Source: Candidatus Afararchaeum irisae
GTDB lineage: Archaea > Halobacteriota > Halobacteria > Halobacteriales > Afararchaeaceae
Reading direction: 5' to 3'
Assembly: GCA_034190545.1 (NCBI GenBank)
Contig: JAXIOF010000039.1
Coordinates: 1 to 64,000, forward strand
DNA length: 64,000 nt
Below, piece after piece: positions 25,669 through 34,674 of this stretch. Below the pieces are notes generated by a model. That model did not search any database and was not told the origin of the DNA. It was given only the letters and a program-made list of their open reading frames with translations. Every line of letters starts with the position of its first letter. The first letter of the stretch is position 1. Both the position numbers and the translations under genes were made by a program.

Positions 25669-27204
25669 TTAGAACTGTCTTAGTGTAACTTCGAGGCTGT
25701 TGAGATCTATTATGGGTGCGATGCCGGGATCGGGCTGTATGTTCATAGACTTCTGGTACTCGGTCTGTCCCTGCCAAGCCCCCGAGTTGAGGAGGGTGAC
25801 GGAGTTGTATCTGTCGACCCCAACCGTGTGAACGTGTCCTGCGTGGAGTATGTCGGGTATCTCGTCTATAACGAGGTGATCCGTAGTTTCGGGAGAGAGA
25901 CGGACATCGCCGTACATAGGAGCAAGATGCCTCTTCTTTATGATGGGGATCATCGCAGTCTCGGGACTCTCTATCTCCGCCCCGGGTGTCTTCTCGACAA
26001 AGGGATTGAGCGACATACCGTGGTACATCAGCACCTTGACGCCTTCGAGGTCGACGGTCGATGGGTTTCCGTAGAACTCGACGTTTTCGGCGAAGGGCTC
26101 TCTGAACTCGTCGGGAAGAGCGGGCTGAGGCTCGGCGAGACGGACTGAGTCGTGGTTTCCGGGTATCGTAATTACGTCTATGTCATCGGGTATCTGACGG
26201 AGACCGTCGGCACAGTCCTCGTACTGTTCGTAGAGATCGACCGTAGTTAGCTCGTCGTCCTGTCCCGGGTAGACTCCGACGCCCTCGACGAGGTCTCCCG
26301 CTACGAGTACGTACTCAATCTCGGGCTGAGAATGTAGCCAGTCGGTGAATGCGTCCCACTTGTCGCGGAGGAAGGCATCGGAGCCGAAATGTATGTCACT
26401 GATGAGTGCAGCCTTGACGTCTCTGTCGAGGTCGGCTGTGTTGGGCTGTCGTCTCGGCGGAACGTCGGGGTAATGGAGAGAGTCAGCGAAGACAATTCCG
26501 GCGTCATCGGAGAGACGTCCCCTGACCCCCACGACCTCGTCGACCACAAGACTCTGAGCCTCGTCGGAGAGGTCGTCTGAGAGAAGGACTCGCATCTCGC
26601 CCGTGGTGTCTTCGATTATTACGAGTGTGTTCCCGGACGACGTCGAACGTATGTCGTTGACCATCCCGACTAGTTCGACCTCGTCGCCGCCGCCCCCACG
26701 CGACGACAGCGACTCGACAGTCCGGGGCGAGAGACGTTTTCTGAGAATCCCCGAGAGCTTCTCGTAACGGTCACGGAAGAGACCCACGAAGTCGTCGATC
26801 TCACCCGTCGTCGTAGAGTTGCCGGTTATGGTGTCTTCGACAGAGACATGTCTCTCGGAGTCGGGTCTCCGGGAGACAGTGCTCGTCGACCGAGACGAGG
26901 TGGTGTCGTCGTCACGGCTCGGTGGGGAGACGCCGTGGGTCGCTTCTCCAGACGAAACAGAGGGGTCGTGTGAGGACGTACCAGTACCAGTACCAGTACC
27001 ATTGAGGTCGGCGACGTGGTGGGCAGTGACGACGGGACCGTCTACTCTCGACGAGAGACGCTCAACCGTCTCGTGGGGCGAGTCGGACTCCGCAATAGCC
27101 TTGAGGGCGTCGGGTGTCGCGTTGAAACCCCTGCGGGCGAGGGACTCGACAATCTCGGTGTTGAGAGATCTGTCAGCGTCCGACCCAGAGCCGGAGTTTT
27201 GCAT
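25669..27204 (-). CDS. polD1: DNA polymerase D small subunit (DP1), exonuclease
   Basis: The 511-aa small subunit of archaeal replicative PolD. After an N-terminal helical region and a low-complexity Ser/Thr/Gly linker (including an encoded GTGTGTG from a GGTACC-type repeat at about 26975-27000), it has an OB fold and a phosphoesterase with every metal motif: ISDIHFGS, VAGDLVEGVG, IPGNHDSVR, YHGMS and HAGHVHTVG. I chose the ATG at 27204 (MQNSGSGSD). The frame continues upstream to 27519 but that part runs through the divergent signal peptidase gene. The large subunit DP2 is not in the window. Confidence 0.94.
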   Translation of the reverse strand: MQNSGSGSDADRSLNTEIVESLARRGFNATPDALKAIAESDSPHETVERLSSRVDGPVVTAHHVADLNGTGTGTGTSSHDPSVSSGEATHGVSPPSRDDDTTSSRSTSTVSRRPDSERHVSVEDTITGNSTTTGEIDDFVGLFRDRYEKLSGILRKRLSPRTVESLSSRGGGGDEVELVGMVNDIRSTSSGNTLVIIEDTTGEMRVLLSDDLSDEAQSLVVDEVVGVRGRLSDDAGIVFADSLHYPDVPPRRQPNTADLDRDVKAALISDIHFGSDAFLRDKWDAFTDWLHSQPEIEYVLVAGDLVEGVGVYPGQDDELTTVDLYEQYEDCADGLRQIPDDIDVITIPGNHDSVRLAEPQPALPDEFREPFAENVEFYGNPSTVDLEGVKVLMYHGMSLNPFVEKTPGAEIESPETAMIPIIKKRHLAPMYGDVRLSPETTDHLVIDEIPDILHAGHVHTVGVDRYNSVTLLNSGAWQGQTEYQKSMNIQPDPGIAPIIDLNSLEVTLRQF

Positions 27205-27262
27205 GTGGATGGGATAGGTAACGACCGGGGCATATACCTTATGAACGAGTGGAAACAGTAAT

Positions 27263-27907
27263 ATGGAGCTATTACTTACGTCGTATATGGACGAAAGGTG
27301 GATAGAGAAGGTGAAGAAGGCTCGGAGGACGGAGACGGGAAAGGTCGTCGAGGACTTTCTGACATCCGCGGTAGCCGTAGTCGGAATAGCGGCTGTTCTG
27401 TGGGCTGTCGCTGGAATCTGGCCTCCTCTCGTCGCAGTTGAGAGCGGAAGTATGGAACCACATATGCATAGGGGAGACCTGATATACCTCGTAGACAACT
27501 CGAAGTTCGTCCCCGACAACGCTGACGCAGTAAACGGAGTCGTGACCTACTCCGAGGGTAAAGAGTCAAGGTACAAGAGCTTCGGAAACTACGGCGACGT
27601 CATAGTCTACCAGCCCAACGGGAGAGTCGGGGCGACACCCATTATTCACAGGGCGATGAAGTACGTCGAAAAAGGAGAGAGGTGGGAGGGTGCGAACGGA
27701 GTACATATAGCACAGCACTCGGGCTTCGTGACTAAGGGAGACAACAACAGACTCTACGACCAGGAGGCGGGAATAAGCAGAGTCGTAAAGCCCGACTGGG
27801 TCGTAGGGAAAGCGAAGGTCAGGGTACCATACCTCGGCAGGATACGTCTTCTCTTAGGATCGATCAGTCATCCAGACGTGACTGTGCCGACGTCGACACC
27901 TCGCTGA
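27263..27907 (+). CDS. Signal peptidase I (S26 family, Sec11-like)
   Basis: A 214-aa membrane protease that removes Sec signal peptides. A membrane helix (AVAVVGIAAVLWAVAG) leads directly into the catalytic VESGSMEPHMHRGD (Ser near residue 62). The second catalytic residue is His in PIIHRAM, as in archaeal and ER enzymes that replace bacterial Lys with His, and the Asp lies in TKGDNN. Its 3' end overlaps the convergent orc1 3' end by 44 bp. Confidence 0.92.
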   Translation: MELLLTSYMDERWIEKVKKARRTETGKVVEDFLTSAVAVVGIAAVLWAVAGIWPPLVAVESGSMEPHMHRGDLIYLVDNSKFVPDNADAVNGVVTYSEGKESRYKSFGNYGDVIVYQPNGRVGATPIIHRAMKYVEKGERWEGANGVHIAQHSGFVTKGDNNRLYDQEAGISRVVKPDWVVGKAKVRVPYLGRIRLLLGSISHPDVTVPTSTPR

Positions 27908-29237
27908 GAGATCCAAGGCGCGAGTCCTCGAGTATTACCTTCTTTGTCTCCTCCCTCGGAACGCTGAGCGAAATCTCCTTACTCCTGCCGTAACGTCCCT
28001 TCGAGACGACGACTGCGTTTACTATTCCTAGCATGTCGAGTTCGCTTATGAGGTCGGTGACACGTCTCTGAGTCAGGACATCCATCTCCATCTGGTTCGA
28101 GACACGTTTATAGGTATTGTAGACCTCGCCGGTGTTCATCTTCTCGGAGCCCTCCTCAGCGAGCGAGATTATGCTGAAGAGGACGAGCTTCGACTGTGTC
28201 GGAAGTGTCTGGACGACCTCGACGATTCGGTTTAGCTCGATCTTCCCCTGTGCCTCTCTGACGTGATCCTCATTGACTATCTCCGCCTTGGCGCGTTCGG
28301 CGAGCTCTCCTGCAGTACGTAGGAGGTCGAGTGCACGTCTCGCGTCGCCGTGTTCCTTCGCTGCGAATGCGGCACACAGAGGTATCACGTCGTCGGTGAG
28401 TGAGTCGGGCTTGAAAGCGATCTCGGCGCGCTGTTCGAGTATGTCACGGAGCTGGTTGGCATTGTAAGGCGGGAAGACTATCTCCTCCTCGCCGAGCGAC
28501 GACTTGACGCGCGGGTCGAGAAGCTCGGTGAACTGTATGTCGTTCGAGATTCCCATTATCGAGACGCGTGCATTTTCGAGATCGGCATTCATACGTGAGA
28601 GGTTGTAGAGAGTGTCGTCGCCGCTCTTCTCGACGAGCTTGTCTATCTCATCGAGCATTATGACGACGACACGTTCATCCTCATCTACTGCGTCGAAGAA
28701 GGCGTCGTAGACCCTGTCTGTGGGCCAACCTGTCATAGGAACGTCGTCACGTCCGAACTCCCGCGCGAGACGTGCGAGTACACGGTACTGTGTGTCGACG
28801 ACCTCACAGTTTATGTACTCGACGTCACACGAGACCTCGAACTTCTGGCTAGTCTTCTCGAGCTCCTGTGAGACGTACTTCGCGCTCGCTGTCTTTCCGG
28901 TTCCCGTCTTGCCATAGATGAGGAGGTTCGAAGGTGTGTCCCCCCTGAGTGCGGAGACTAAAACCGTCGCTATCCGGTTGATCTGTTCGTTCCTGTGGGG
29001 GAGCTTCGTGGGGGTGTAAGAGGGTCGGAGAACCTCCTTGTTGTCGAATATCGGCTCGACTTCGAGAAGCTCATCGAAGAGTCCTTCGTCGGAGTCGTCT
29101 ATACCCACGTCTACGTCGACGTCCACGAGATCCTTGTCGACTATACTTTCAAGGCTGTTGAGATCCGAGTCCCCTAAATCAGTCTTTTCGCCCGAGGTTC
29201 CTGTTCCGTCGGAGTCCGTGTCATTACTGCCTACCAT
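27864..29237 (-). CDS. orc1: Orc1/Cdc6 replication initiator
   Basis: A AAA+ ATPase that binds origin recognition boxes and loads MCM. The 457-aa chain has an acidic leader (~60 aa), Walker A YGKTGTGKTAS (about 108-118), Walker B VVIMLDEIDKLV, a sensor region in LSRMNADLENARV, and a C-terminal winged helix with MEMDVLTQRRVTDLISELDM. It reads away from the origin that lies directly upstream, the common arrangement in which each Orc1 serves its own adjacent origin. Overlap with the signal peptidase gene is convergent. Confidence 0.96.
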   Translation of the reverse strand: MVGSNDTDSDGTGTSGEKTDLGDSDLNSLESIVDKDLVDVDVDVGIDDSDEGLFDELLEVEPIFDNKEVLRPSYTPTKLPHRNEQINRIATVLVSALRGDTPSNLLIYGKTGTGKTASAKYVSQELEKTSQKFEVSCDVEYINCEVVDTQYRVLARLAREFGRDDVPMTGWPTDRVYDAFFDAVDEDERVVVIMLDEIDKLVEKSGDDTLYNLSRMNADLENARVSIMGISNDIQFTELLDPRVKSSLGEEEIVFPPYNANQLRDILEQRAEIAFKPDSLTDDVIPLCAAFAAKEHGDARRALDLLRTAGELAERAKAEIVNEDHVREAQGKIELNRIVEVVQTLPTQSKLVLFSIISLAEEGSEKMNTGEVYNTYKRVSNQMEMDVLTQRRVTDLISELDMLGIVNAVVVSKGRYGRSKEISLSVPREETKKVILEDSRLGSLSEVSTSAQSRLDD

Positions 29238-29337
29238 GCTTTCCCTTCGAGATACGTGTACATTCCGAGGCTTGCGAAGTCGTAGACCGAGATAAGCGAT
29301 GCAAGCCAGGCACCGTTCAAATGAGATTAGTCTTGAC

Positions 29338-29374
29338 CAATATATAGCTTATGTTCCAGTTGAAACATGGGGGT
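29338..29374 (-). promoter_or_regulatory. orc1 promoter overlapping an ORB
   Basis: On the minus strand a TATA box GCTATATATTGG (complement of 29338-29349) lies about 100 bases upstream of the orc1 start, and ORB1 (29353-29374) sits directly behind it. Binding of Orc1 to ORB1 would touch the TFB site, so autoregulation is plausible. The ~80-base leader holds no visible SD at the start. Confidence 0.5.
29353..29374 (+). promoter_or_regulatory. Origin recognition box ORB1
   Basis: GTTCCAGTTGAAACATGG followed by GGGT. It shares the 14-base core with ORB2 and ORB3 but has a shorter G-tract. It points toward the AT-rich region and lies next to the orc1 promoter. Confidence 0.8.
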
Positions 29375-29531
29375 AGTTGACAGAGACCCGCGAAGAGACT
29401 CGAAAAAGGGTGATCTGACCCCGGACAGACTGTGAGTGAAGTCCTGCGAACTGATCTGATCCGATTGACGTTCCAAGAAGAGTCTGAGGATGTCCAGTCT
29501 TCTGAGGACGTCGGCGAGTGTCTCCCGTCTA

Positions 29532-29560
29532 ACCCCCCACCCCTTCGTTTCAACTGGAAC
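29532..29560 (-). promoter_or_regulatory. Origin recognition box ORB2 (inverted)
   Basis: The reverse complement of this 29-mer is identical, base for base, to ORB3 at 30187-30215 (core GTTCCAGTTGAAACGAAG plus G-tract GGGTGGGGGGT). Beyond the core, 29561-29600 carries a purine tract (GAAAAAGAGGGGGTGGGGG...) that also mirrors the flank of ORB3. Confidence 0.9.
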
Positions 29561-29749
29561 GCGAAAAAGAGGGGGTGGGGGTGGGGGGTAGGAGGGTGAG
29601 AGAATCTTTGTGTAGACCTTTGTGTAACCTAAGAAAGACCTGTAAAAGAGTTGGAAAGGCATCGTGTACCGAGGTTTGAGGTCTTCGTCGGAATGAAAAG
29701 AAGTGACAGGAGGGGAGTGACAGAAGTAGTGACGAAGTCAGCAGGATCA

Positions 29750-30090
29750 GGATTGTCTATCATAAAGCATTTATAGTACTAATTGTTATTTATAGTATGG
29801 TAGACTGTAAATAGACTTGTTATCTTTCTGACATGTTATCTACATGTAATTGATGCACTATCTTCATGTAATTACTCTTGAGTCTGGATATTATTTCCTC
29901 TATTTAGGTGGAATTCCTCCTTCACCCTCACATCATATTTCTTAGAGACTCTATGTAATTTTCTCCGAGGTAGGATAATACTTAGCTCCATCATTAACAA
30001 CATCATATTTTCAAAAGGATTATACTTACTGTCAACAGAACCAAATCTTATTAGTTTCGTATCTATAATAAATTCTGTCGGGGCTAACCC
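29750..30090. other. AT-rich candidate DNA-unwinding element
   Basis: A strikingly AT-rich stretch, for example TAATTGTTATTTATAG near 29779 and TTATTAGTTTCGTATC near 30047, in a window otherwise moderately GC-rich. It sits between inverted ORB2 and ORB3 and has poor coding potential. Duplex opening here is inferred from position and composition. Confidence 0.75.
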
Positions 30091-30186
30091 ACTCGTGATC
30101 CCGTGGGGCTCACGACGAGACACGAAATATACCGGGGGTTTACTCCCTTCTCCCCACCCCTCCCACCCCCCACCCCCTTTTTCTCG

Positions 30187-30215
30187 GTTCCAGTTGAAAC
30201 GAAGGGGTGGGGGGT
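30187..30215 (+). promoter_or_regulatory. Origin recognition box ORB3
   Basis: A perfect inverted partner of ORB2, 626 bp away (end to start). Preceded at 30148-30178 by a long C-tract run (CCCCACCCCTCCCACCCCCC) that corresponds to the tract flanking ORB2, so the inverted repeat is extended and imperfect beyond the 29-bp core. Confidence 0.9.
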
Positions 30216-30341
30216 ACCTATGTCACAGTTTCTCATACTCTCTTTCCTTATCTCCTATGACTCCGTCTGACGAGCGTCTGACGCAGGTTTAATATAACCC
30301 TAGACGTACTATCACCGAGATAACATGTGCAGGGGGATACT

Positions 30342-30986
30342 ATGGGCATAATCTCCGAGATCCGAGACAGCATAAGTCGCACTATATCGCGTATCTTCGA
30401 GGACGAGGAGAACGCGAAGATAGGCATATACGGACCACCTAACGCGGGCAAGACGACCCTCGCGAACCGTATATCGAGAGACTGGGGAGACGACGCGATG
30501 GGTGCCGAGTCTCAGATCCCACACGAGACGAGGGAGGCTACACGTAAGAAGGACATAACTATAGAACACGACGGAAGGTCAGTCACTCTCGACATAGTTG
30601 ACACCCCGGGTGTCGCCACCAAGGTTGAGTACGAGGAGTTCGTCGACTACGGTCTCGACGAGGATCTCGCTCGTGAGAGGGCGCGTGAGGCTACACAGGG
30701 AGTCACCGAGGCGATACACTGGCTCAAGGAGGATCTCGACGGTGTCCTCTACGTCCTCGACTCGACACAGGATCCCTACAAGGCGGTCAACTCGATGCTA
30801 AACGGCATCATACAGGAGAGGAGTCTTCCTGTCGTCGTAGTCGCTAACAAGATCGACCTCGAAGACGCGTCTCCCAACCGTATAGAGGAGATGTTCCGAC
30901 AGCACGAGACCGTACGTATCAGTGGTCTCGAAGGTAACAACATAGACAACCTCTATGAGACGATAGCCGAGGAGTTCGGGGGTTAA
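30342..30986 (+). CDS. oapA: Origin-associated Era-like GTPase OapA
   Basis: A 214-aa small GTPase: P-loop GPPNAGKTT, switch II DTPGVATK, NKIDLEDAS (G4) and SGLEGNN (G5 region). It is the first of three genes (GTPase, DUF2073, zinc ribbon) that conservatively flank haloarchaeal origins and are called oapABC. Their function is unknown; a role at the origin is inferred from linkage. I chose the ATG at 30342 because AGGGGGA just upstream fits an SD; a GTG at 30327 would add five residues. Confidence 0.88.
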   Translation: MGIISEIRDSISRTISRIFEDEENAKIGIYGPPNAGKTTLANRISRDWGDDAMGAESQIPHETREATRKKDITIEHDGRSVTLDIVDTPGVATKVEYEEFVDYGLDEDLARERAREATQGVTEAIHWLKEDLDGVLYVLDSTQDPYKAVNSMLNGIIQERSLPVVVVANKIDLEDASPNRIEEMFRQHETVRISGLEGNNIDNLYETIAEEFGG

Positions 30987-30990
30987 ATAT

Positions 30991-31368
30991 ATGCCAGAGC
31001 TAGAGACAGACTCCGATGGAGTTCCCATCGACATGATAAGCTCCGAGAGGATGGAAGGCATGGCGAGCATAGAGAAGGTCAACCTAATACTCGACAGCGT
31101 CCGTGAGGGAAAGATCGTCATACTTGAGTCCGGACTTTCCCCTGACGAGGAGTCGAAACTCATAGAGGTCACTATGTCGGAGATTTCCCCTGACGGATTC
31201 TCGGGAATAGAGATAGAGTCGTATCCCAAACAGGAGGCGAGCCAGGGCATACTCGGAAAGATACTCGGAAACAAACCCTCGAAGCTAACTGTAATAGGAC
31301 CCGCTAACCAGATACAGACACTCCACAAGGACAGCGACCTAATAACAGCACTCGTCTCGGGTGGATAG
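30991..31368 (+). CDS. oapB: Origin-associated protein OapB (DUF2073)
   Basis: A 125-aa DUF2073 protein with conserved MISSERMEGMASIEKVNLIL and ILGKILGNKPSKLTVIGPA. There is no membrane segment. It is placed 4 bp after oapA and 5 bp before oapC, indicating an operon. Biochemical role unknown. Confidence 0.85.
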   Translation: MPELETDSDGVPIDMISSERMEGMASIEKVNLILDSVREGKIVILESGLSPDEESKLIEVTMSEISPDGFSGIEIESYPKQEASQGILGKILGNKPSKLTVIGPANQIQTLHKDSDLITALVSGG

Positions 31369-31373
31369 ACAAG

Positions 31374-31880
31374 ATGCCCCACAAATGCACAAACTGCGGC
31401 GAAATCTTCGAGGACGGAACCGATGAAGTTCTCGACGGCTGTCCCGTCTGTGGCGGGGGCAAGTTCAGGTACGTCGGCGATCTATCCGTATCCACTAATG
31501 ATACTGATGACGACGAGATAATAGAGGCGTCTCAGTCCGACTCCTCGGTGTCTGAACAGTCCGAGTCTGAAGCCGACTCCTCGTCTTACTACTCGGGCGA
31601 CTGGCCCGACCACCACGGAGCCGACGAGGAAGTCTCGGGATCACGCTCACAGACATCCGAGTCTGAAGAGGATAAGACTGAGGTCACTGAAGAGGAGAGA
31701 GAGAGGATACGGCAGGAGAAGCTACGGCAGGAGCTGATGGAACAGTTCGAGAGCATACGTATAATCGAACCCGGGAGCTACAAGATAAACCTCATGAACC
31801 TTTACGACAACGACGAACGCGTCATAACCCTCCAGGAGGACGGACGTTACCAGATATCTATACCGTCGACTGACGACTAG
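31374..31880 (+). CDS. oapC: Origin-associated zinc-ribbon protein OapC
   Basis: A 168-aa protein with an N-terminal zinc ribbon (HKCTNCGEIF and GCPVCGGGKF). A long acidic Ser/Asp-rich linker (about 45-105), a charged helix (EERERIRQEKLRQELMEQF) and a conserved C-terminal beta segment (IRIIEPGSYKINLMNL) follow. Third gene of the origin-linked set. Zinc ribbon plus helix suggests protein or nucleic-acid contacts, but no activity is known. Confidence 0.82.
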   Translation: MPHKCTNCGEIFEDGTDEVLDGCPVCGGGKFRYVGDLSVSTNDTDDDEIIEASQSDSSVSEQSESEADSSSYYSGDWPDHHGADEEVSGSRSQTSESEEDKTEVTEEERERIRQEKLRQELMEQFESIRIIEPGSYKINLMNLYDNDERVITLQEDGRYQISIPSTDD

Positions 31881-31922
31881 GACAAAACAAGGGTTAAGTC
31901 ACAATGAGACAAATCCTCGCGC

Positions 31923-32603
31923 ATGGACGTAGTAATCTCGGTAGGCGGCTCGGTTCTCGTCCCCGAGCTGTCGTCGAAACGTATCTCGGAGTTCGCTCGG
32001 GTGGCTGAGGAGATAAACAACTCACACAGCCTCAGCATAGTCGCAGGAGGGGGGCAGACGGCGCGTGACTACATAGGGGTCGCGCGCGACCTCGGAGCCA
32101 ACGACTCCATCTGTGACTACCTCGGAATCGATATCACGAGGATAAACGCCCGACTTCTAATTTCGGCACTCGATCCTCTCGCGTATCCCGAGCCACCCAC
32201 GAGCTACCGCGAGGCAGAGGATGCACTCGCCGACGACAAGATACCCGTGATGGGTGGGATGGCACCCGGACAGACCACCGACGCCGTCGCCGCGGTCTTC
32301 TCCGAGTACACTAACGCCGACCTTCTCGTCTATGCCACGAGTATCGACGGCGTCTACTCCTCCGATCCCCGCACCAACCAAGACGCCGAGAAGTTCGAGG
32401 AGCTTCCGCCTCACAAGCTCGTCGAGATAGTGATGCAGACCGAGCTTTCGGCGGGATCGAGCGCGGTCGTCGACGCACTCGCCGCGAAGATAATCGAGAG
32501 AAGCGGCGTCAAGACTCTCGTCTTAGACGGGACTGACCCCGACAACCTACGCAGGGCGATACTCGAAGGCGAACACGAAGGTACGGAGGTAGTTCCCGAA
32601 TGA
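31923..32603 (+). CDS. pyrH: UMP kinase (archaeal type)
   Basis: Phosphorylates UMP to UDP. The 226-aa amino-acid-kinase fold protein has VVISVGGSVLVPE, VAGGGQTARDYI, the central GGMAPGQTTDAVAAVF and the ATP-site YATSIDGVYSSDPR. Short length and sequence fit archaeal PyrH. Its last codons overlap lysS by 4 bp. Confidence 0.93.
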   Translation: MDVVISVGGSVLVPELSSKRISEFARVAEEINNSHSLSIVAGGGQTARDYIGVARDLGANDSICDYLGIDITRINARLLISALDPLAYPEPPTSYREAEDALADDKIPVMGGMAPGQTTDAVAAVFSEYTNADLLVYATSIDGVYSSDPRTNQDAEKFEELPPHKLVEIVMQTELSAGSSAVVDALAAKIIERSGVKTLVLDGTDPDNLRRAILEGEHEGTEVVPE

Positions 32604-34255
32604 CGGACTCTAACTCGACCCAGTCTGAAACCCGTTTCTGGGCTGACGAGGCGGCTGACCGCGTAATAGACAACGACAGAAACCCGGTCGTCAAGGGCGG
32701 TGTCTCGCCTTCGGGAATACCACACATAGGTAACTTCAACGAGGTTCTCCGCGGCTACTTCGTCGCCGACGCCCTCCGCGAAAAGGACATAGAAGCCCAA
32801 CAGGTCTTCACGCGCGATGACAGAGACCCTCTCAGAAGCATACCACATAAGCTCGCAGACTCAGACGGTGAGATAGTAGAGCTCGACGACGAGACGAGGG
32901 ACGAGCTTCGGCAGCATCTCGGAAAGCCCTACGTCGATGTCCCCGATCCCTTCGGATGCTGCGACTCGTGGGCTGACCATTTCGGATCGCTCTTGAGAGA
33001 CGGAGCCGAGAGACTCGATGTTCCTATTACCTTCTACTCGAACGACGAGATGTACTCCGACGGAGAGTTCTTAGACGCCACACGTATCCTTCTCTCCGAC
33101 GTCGAGAAGGCGCGCGAGACACTTTCGGATTACCAGCGCACAGTCGACGACGACTACATACCCTTCATGCCGATCTGTGAGAGCTGCGGACGTATAACCA
33201 CGACACCCACAGACGTCGACCTCGAAGACGAGAATGTCGGATACGTCTGCCGTGACACAGAGCTCGCGGGGAAGTACGAGATTGAAGGCTGTGGACACGA
33301 GGGACGCGCCTCCTTCACCCAGGGCAAGCTCCCGTGGCGTTTCGAGTGGCCCGCTCAGTGGAAGATACTCGACGTCGGCTTCGAGCCCTTCGGCAAGGAT
33401 CACGCTGAGGGATCGTGGGAGAGCGGAAAGGCAATCTCGCGCGGGATATTCGACCACGAGCCGCCCGAACCCCTCGTCTACGAGTTCTTCCTCGTCGACG
33501 GAGACAAGATGTCGGCGAGCAAGGGCAACATCTACACAGTCGAGGAGCTCCTCGAGATCGTCGAGCCCGAGGTACTCAAGTACTTCTTCGCGCTCGATCC
33601 CACGAAGCAGCGTGACTTCAACGTCTCCGAGATAGACCAGTTAGTCGATGAGTTCGACAGGATAGAGGAGATACATTACGGCGACGAAGACCCCGCCGAC
33701 GATAAGGAGAGACTCTTCGCCGAAAGGGTCTACCCGACACTCGTCTCTGGATCTGACTCCGGCTCTGACTCCGACAAACGAGAAGCCTCTAACAGACGTA
33801 TACGTGTCCCCTACACCTTCGCCGCGATGGTAGGTGTCTCCGAGAACGAAGACGCGATACTCGACGTTCTGAGACGGTCGGGACATCTCCCTGAAGATGC
33901 CACCCACCAACAGCGCGACGATGTCCTCGAACGTGTCGATCTCGCACGTAACTGGGCGCGGCGTCTCGACAACGACTACTACGTCGAGGTACTCTACCAC
34001 AAGCCCGACGTAGAGTTCGACAACGGTACCCGCGCCGCATTCGAGGATCTCGCCGACTTCATAGACGAGGGACACTCCGCTGACGAGATACAGAGTGAGA
34101 TATTCGAGACCGCGAGGAGACACGACGTAGGAGTCGGCGACTTCTTCTCGTCGGGATACGAGCTATTCCTCGGACAGGACAGCGGTCCGAAGCTCGGACC
34201 CTTACTCGCCGCCCTCGACAGGGAGTTCGTCGTCGAACGTCTCAGAGCCGCTTAA
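32600..34255 (+). CDS. lysS: Lysyl-tRNA synthetase, class I
   Basis: Class I LysRS, the form found mainly in archaea instead of the class II enzyme. The 551-aa chain shows the HIGH-type motif [13 protein letters not shown] (about residue 37), a zinc-binding region (CESCGRI, then CGHEGRAS), and the KMSKS motif as [10 protein letters not shown] near residue 307. The anticodon-binding half carries a short Ser/Gly/Asp repeat insert ([10 protein letters not shown]). Translationally coupled to pyrH. Confidence 0.95.
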   Translation: MTDSNSTQSETRFWADEAADRVIDNDRNPVVKGGVSPSGIPHIGNFNEVLRGYFVADALREKDIEAQQVFTRDDRDPLRSIPHKLADSDGEIVELDDETRDELRQHLGKPYVDVPDPFGCCDSWADHFGSLLRDGAERLDVPITFYSNDEMYSDGEFLDATRILLSDVEKARETLSDYQRTVDDDYIPFMPICESCGRITTTPTDVDLEDENVGYVCRDTELAGKYEIEGCGHEGRASFTQGKLPWRFEWPAQWKILDVGFEPFGKDHAEGSWESGKAISRGIFDHEPPEPLVYEFFLVDGDKMSASKGNIYTVEELLEIVEPEVLKYFFALDPTKQRDFNVSEIDQLVDEFDRIEEIHYGDEDPADDKERLFAERVYPTLVSGSDSGSDSDKREASNRRIRVPYTFAAMVGVSENEDAILDVLRRSGHLPEDATHQQRDDVLERVDLARNWARRLDNDYYVEVLYHKPDVEFDNGTRAAFEDLADFIDEGHSADEIQSEIFETARRHDVGVGDFFSSGYELFLGQDSGPKLGPLLAALDREFVVERLRAA

Positions 34256-34292
34256 CCCCTCGTTTTTTAACTGTCGAGGACTAAGTCGAGCT

Positions 34293-34637
34293 ATGTTCGG
34301 CGGCGGAAGAGGGAATATGGACCCCAAGAGGATGCAGAAGATGATGAACCAGATGGGTATAGATATCGACGAGATAGACGACGTCGAGGAGGTAGTCATA
34401 CGCACCTCCGACAAGGAGTACCGTTTCGACGACGCTCAGGTCACATCGATGGAGGCAGATGGTCAGAGAACCTTCCAGGTAGTCGGAAACCCCGAGGTAT
34501 CCGAGAACGAGTATGTCTCCGACGACGACGTCGAACTCGTATCCGAGCGTGCCGGTGTCGACGACGAGACAGCGCGCGAAGCACTCGTGGAGGCGGACGG
34601 CGACCTCGCACAGGCTATATCCGACCTGTCTGAGTAA
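34293..34637 (+). CDS. nac: Nascent polypeptide-associated complex protein
   Basis: Archaeal homodimeric NAC, a ribosome-associated chaperone. At 114 aa it has a short basic N-terminus ([20 protein letters not shown]), the NAC beta-barrel ([18 protein letters not shown]) and a C-terminal UBA domain ([21 protein letters not shown], cited in part). It lies 37 bp after lysS on the same strand. Confidence 0.93.
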   Translation: MFGGGRGNMDPKRMQKMMNQMGIDIDEIDDVEEVVIRTSDKEYRFDDAQVTSMEADGQRTFQVVGNPEVSENEYVSDDDVELVSERAGVDDETAREALVEADGDLAQAISDLSE

Positions 34638-34674
34638 GTAGATAGAAAACAACAGAAGAACTCTTACTAACTCT

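Larger units (their letters stand above)
29353..30215. other. Chromosomal replication origin (oriC) next to orc1
   Basis: Intergenic region of about 1.1 kb between divergent orc1 and oapA. It contains three origin recognition boxes sharing GTTCCAGTTGAAAC, two of them inverted and enclosing an AT-rich tract. Genes are arranged outward from it on both sides near the origin. This matches the standard haloarchaeal origin plan (orc1, ORB, AT-rich unwinding element, inverted ORB, oapABC). No credible protein gene is seen inside; a frame at 29872-30123 is AT-rich chance sequence. Confidence 0.9.

Noticed and set aside
29872-30123. 83-codon frame in the origin AT-rich region
   Set aside because: It has no recognisable pattern, an amino-acid mix unlike the acidic proteome, and lies in the unwinding region between inverted ORBs.
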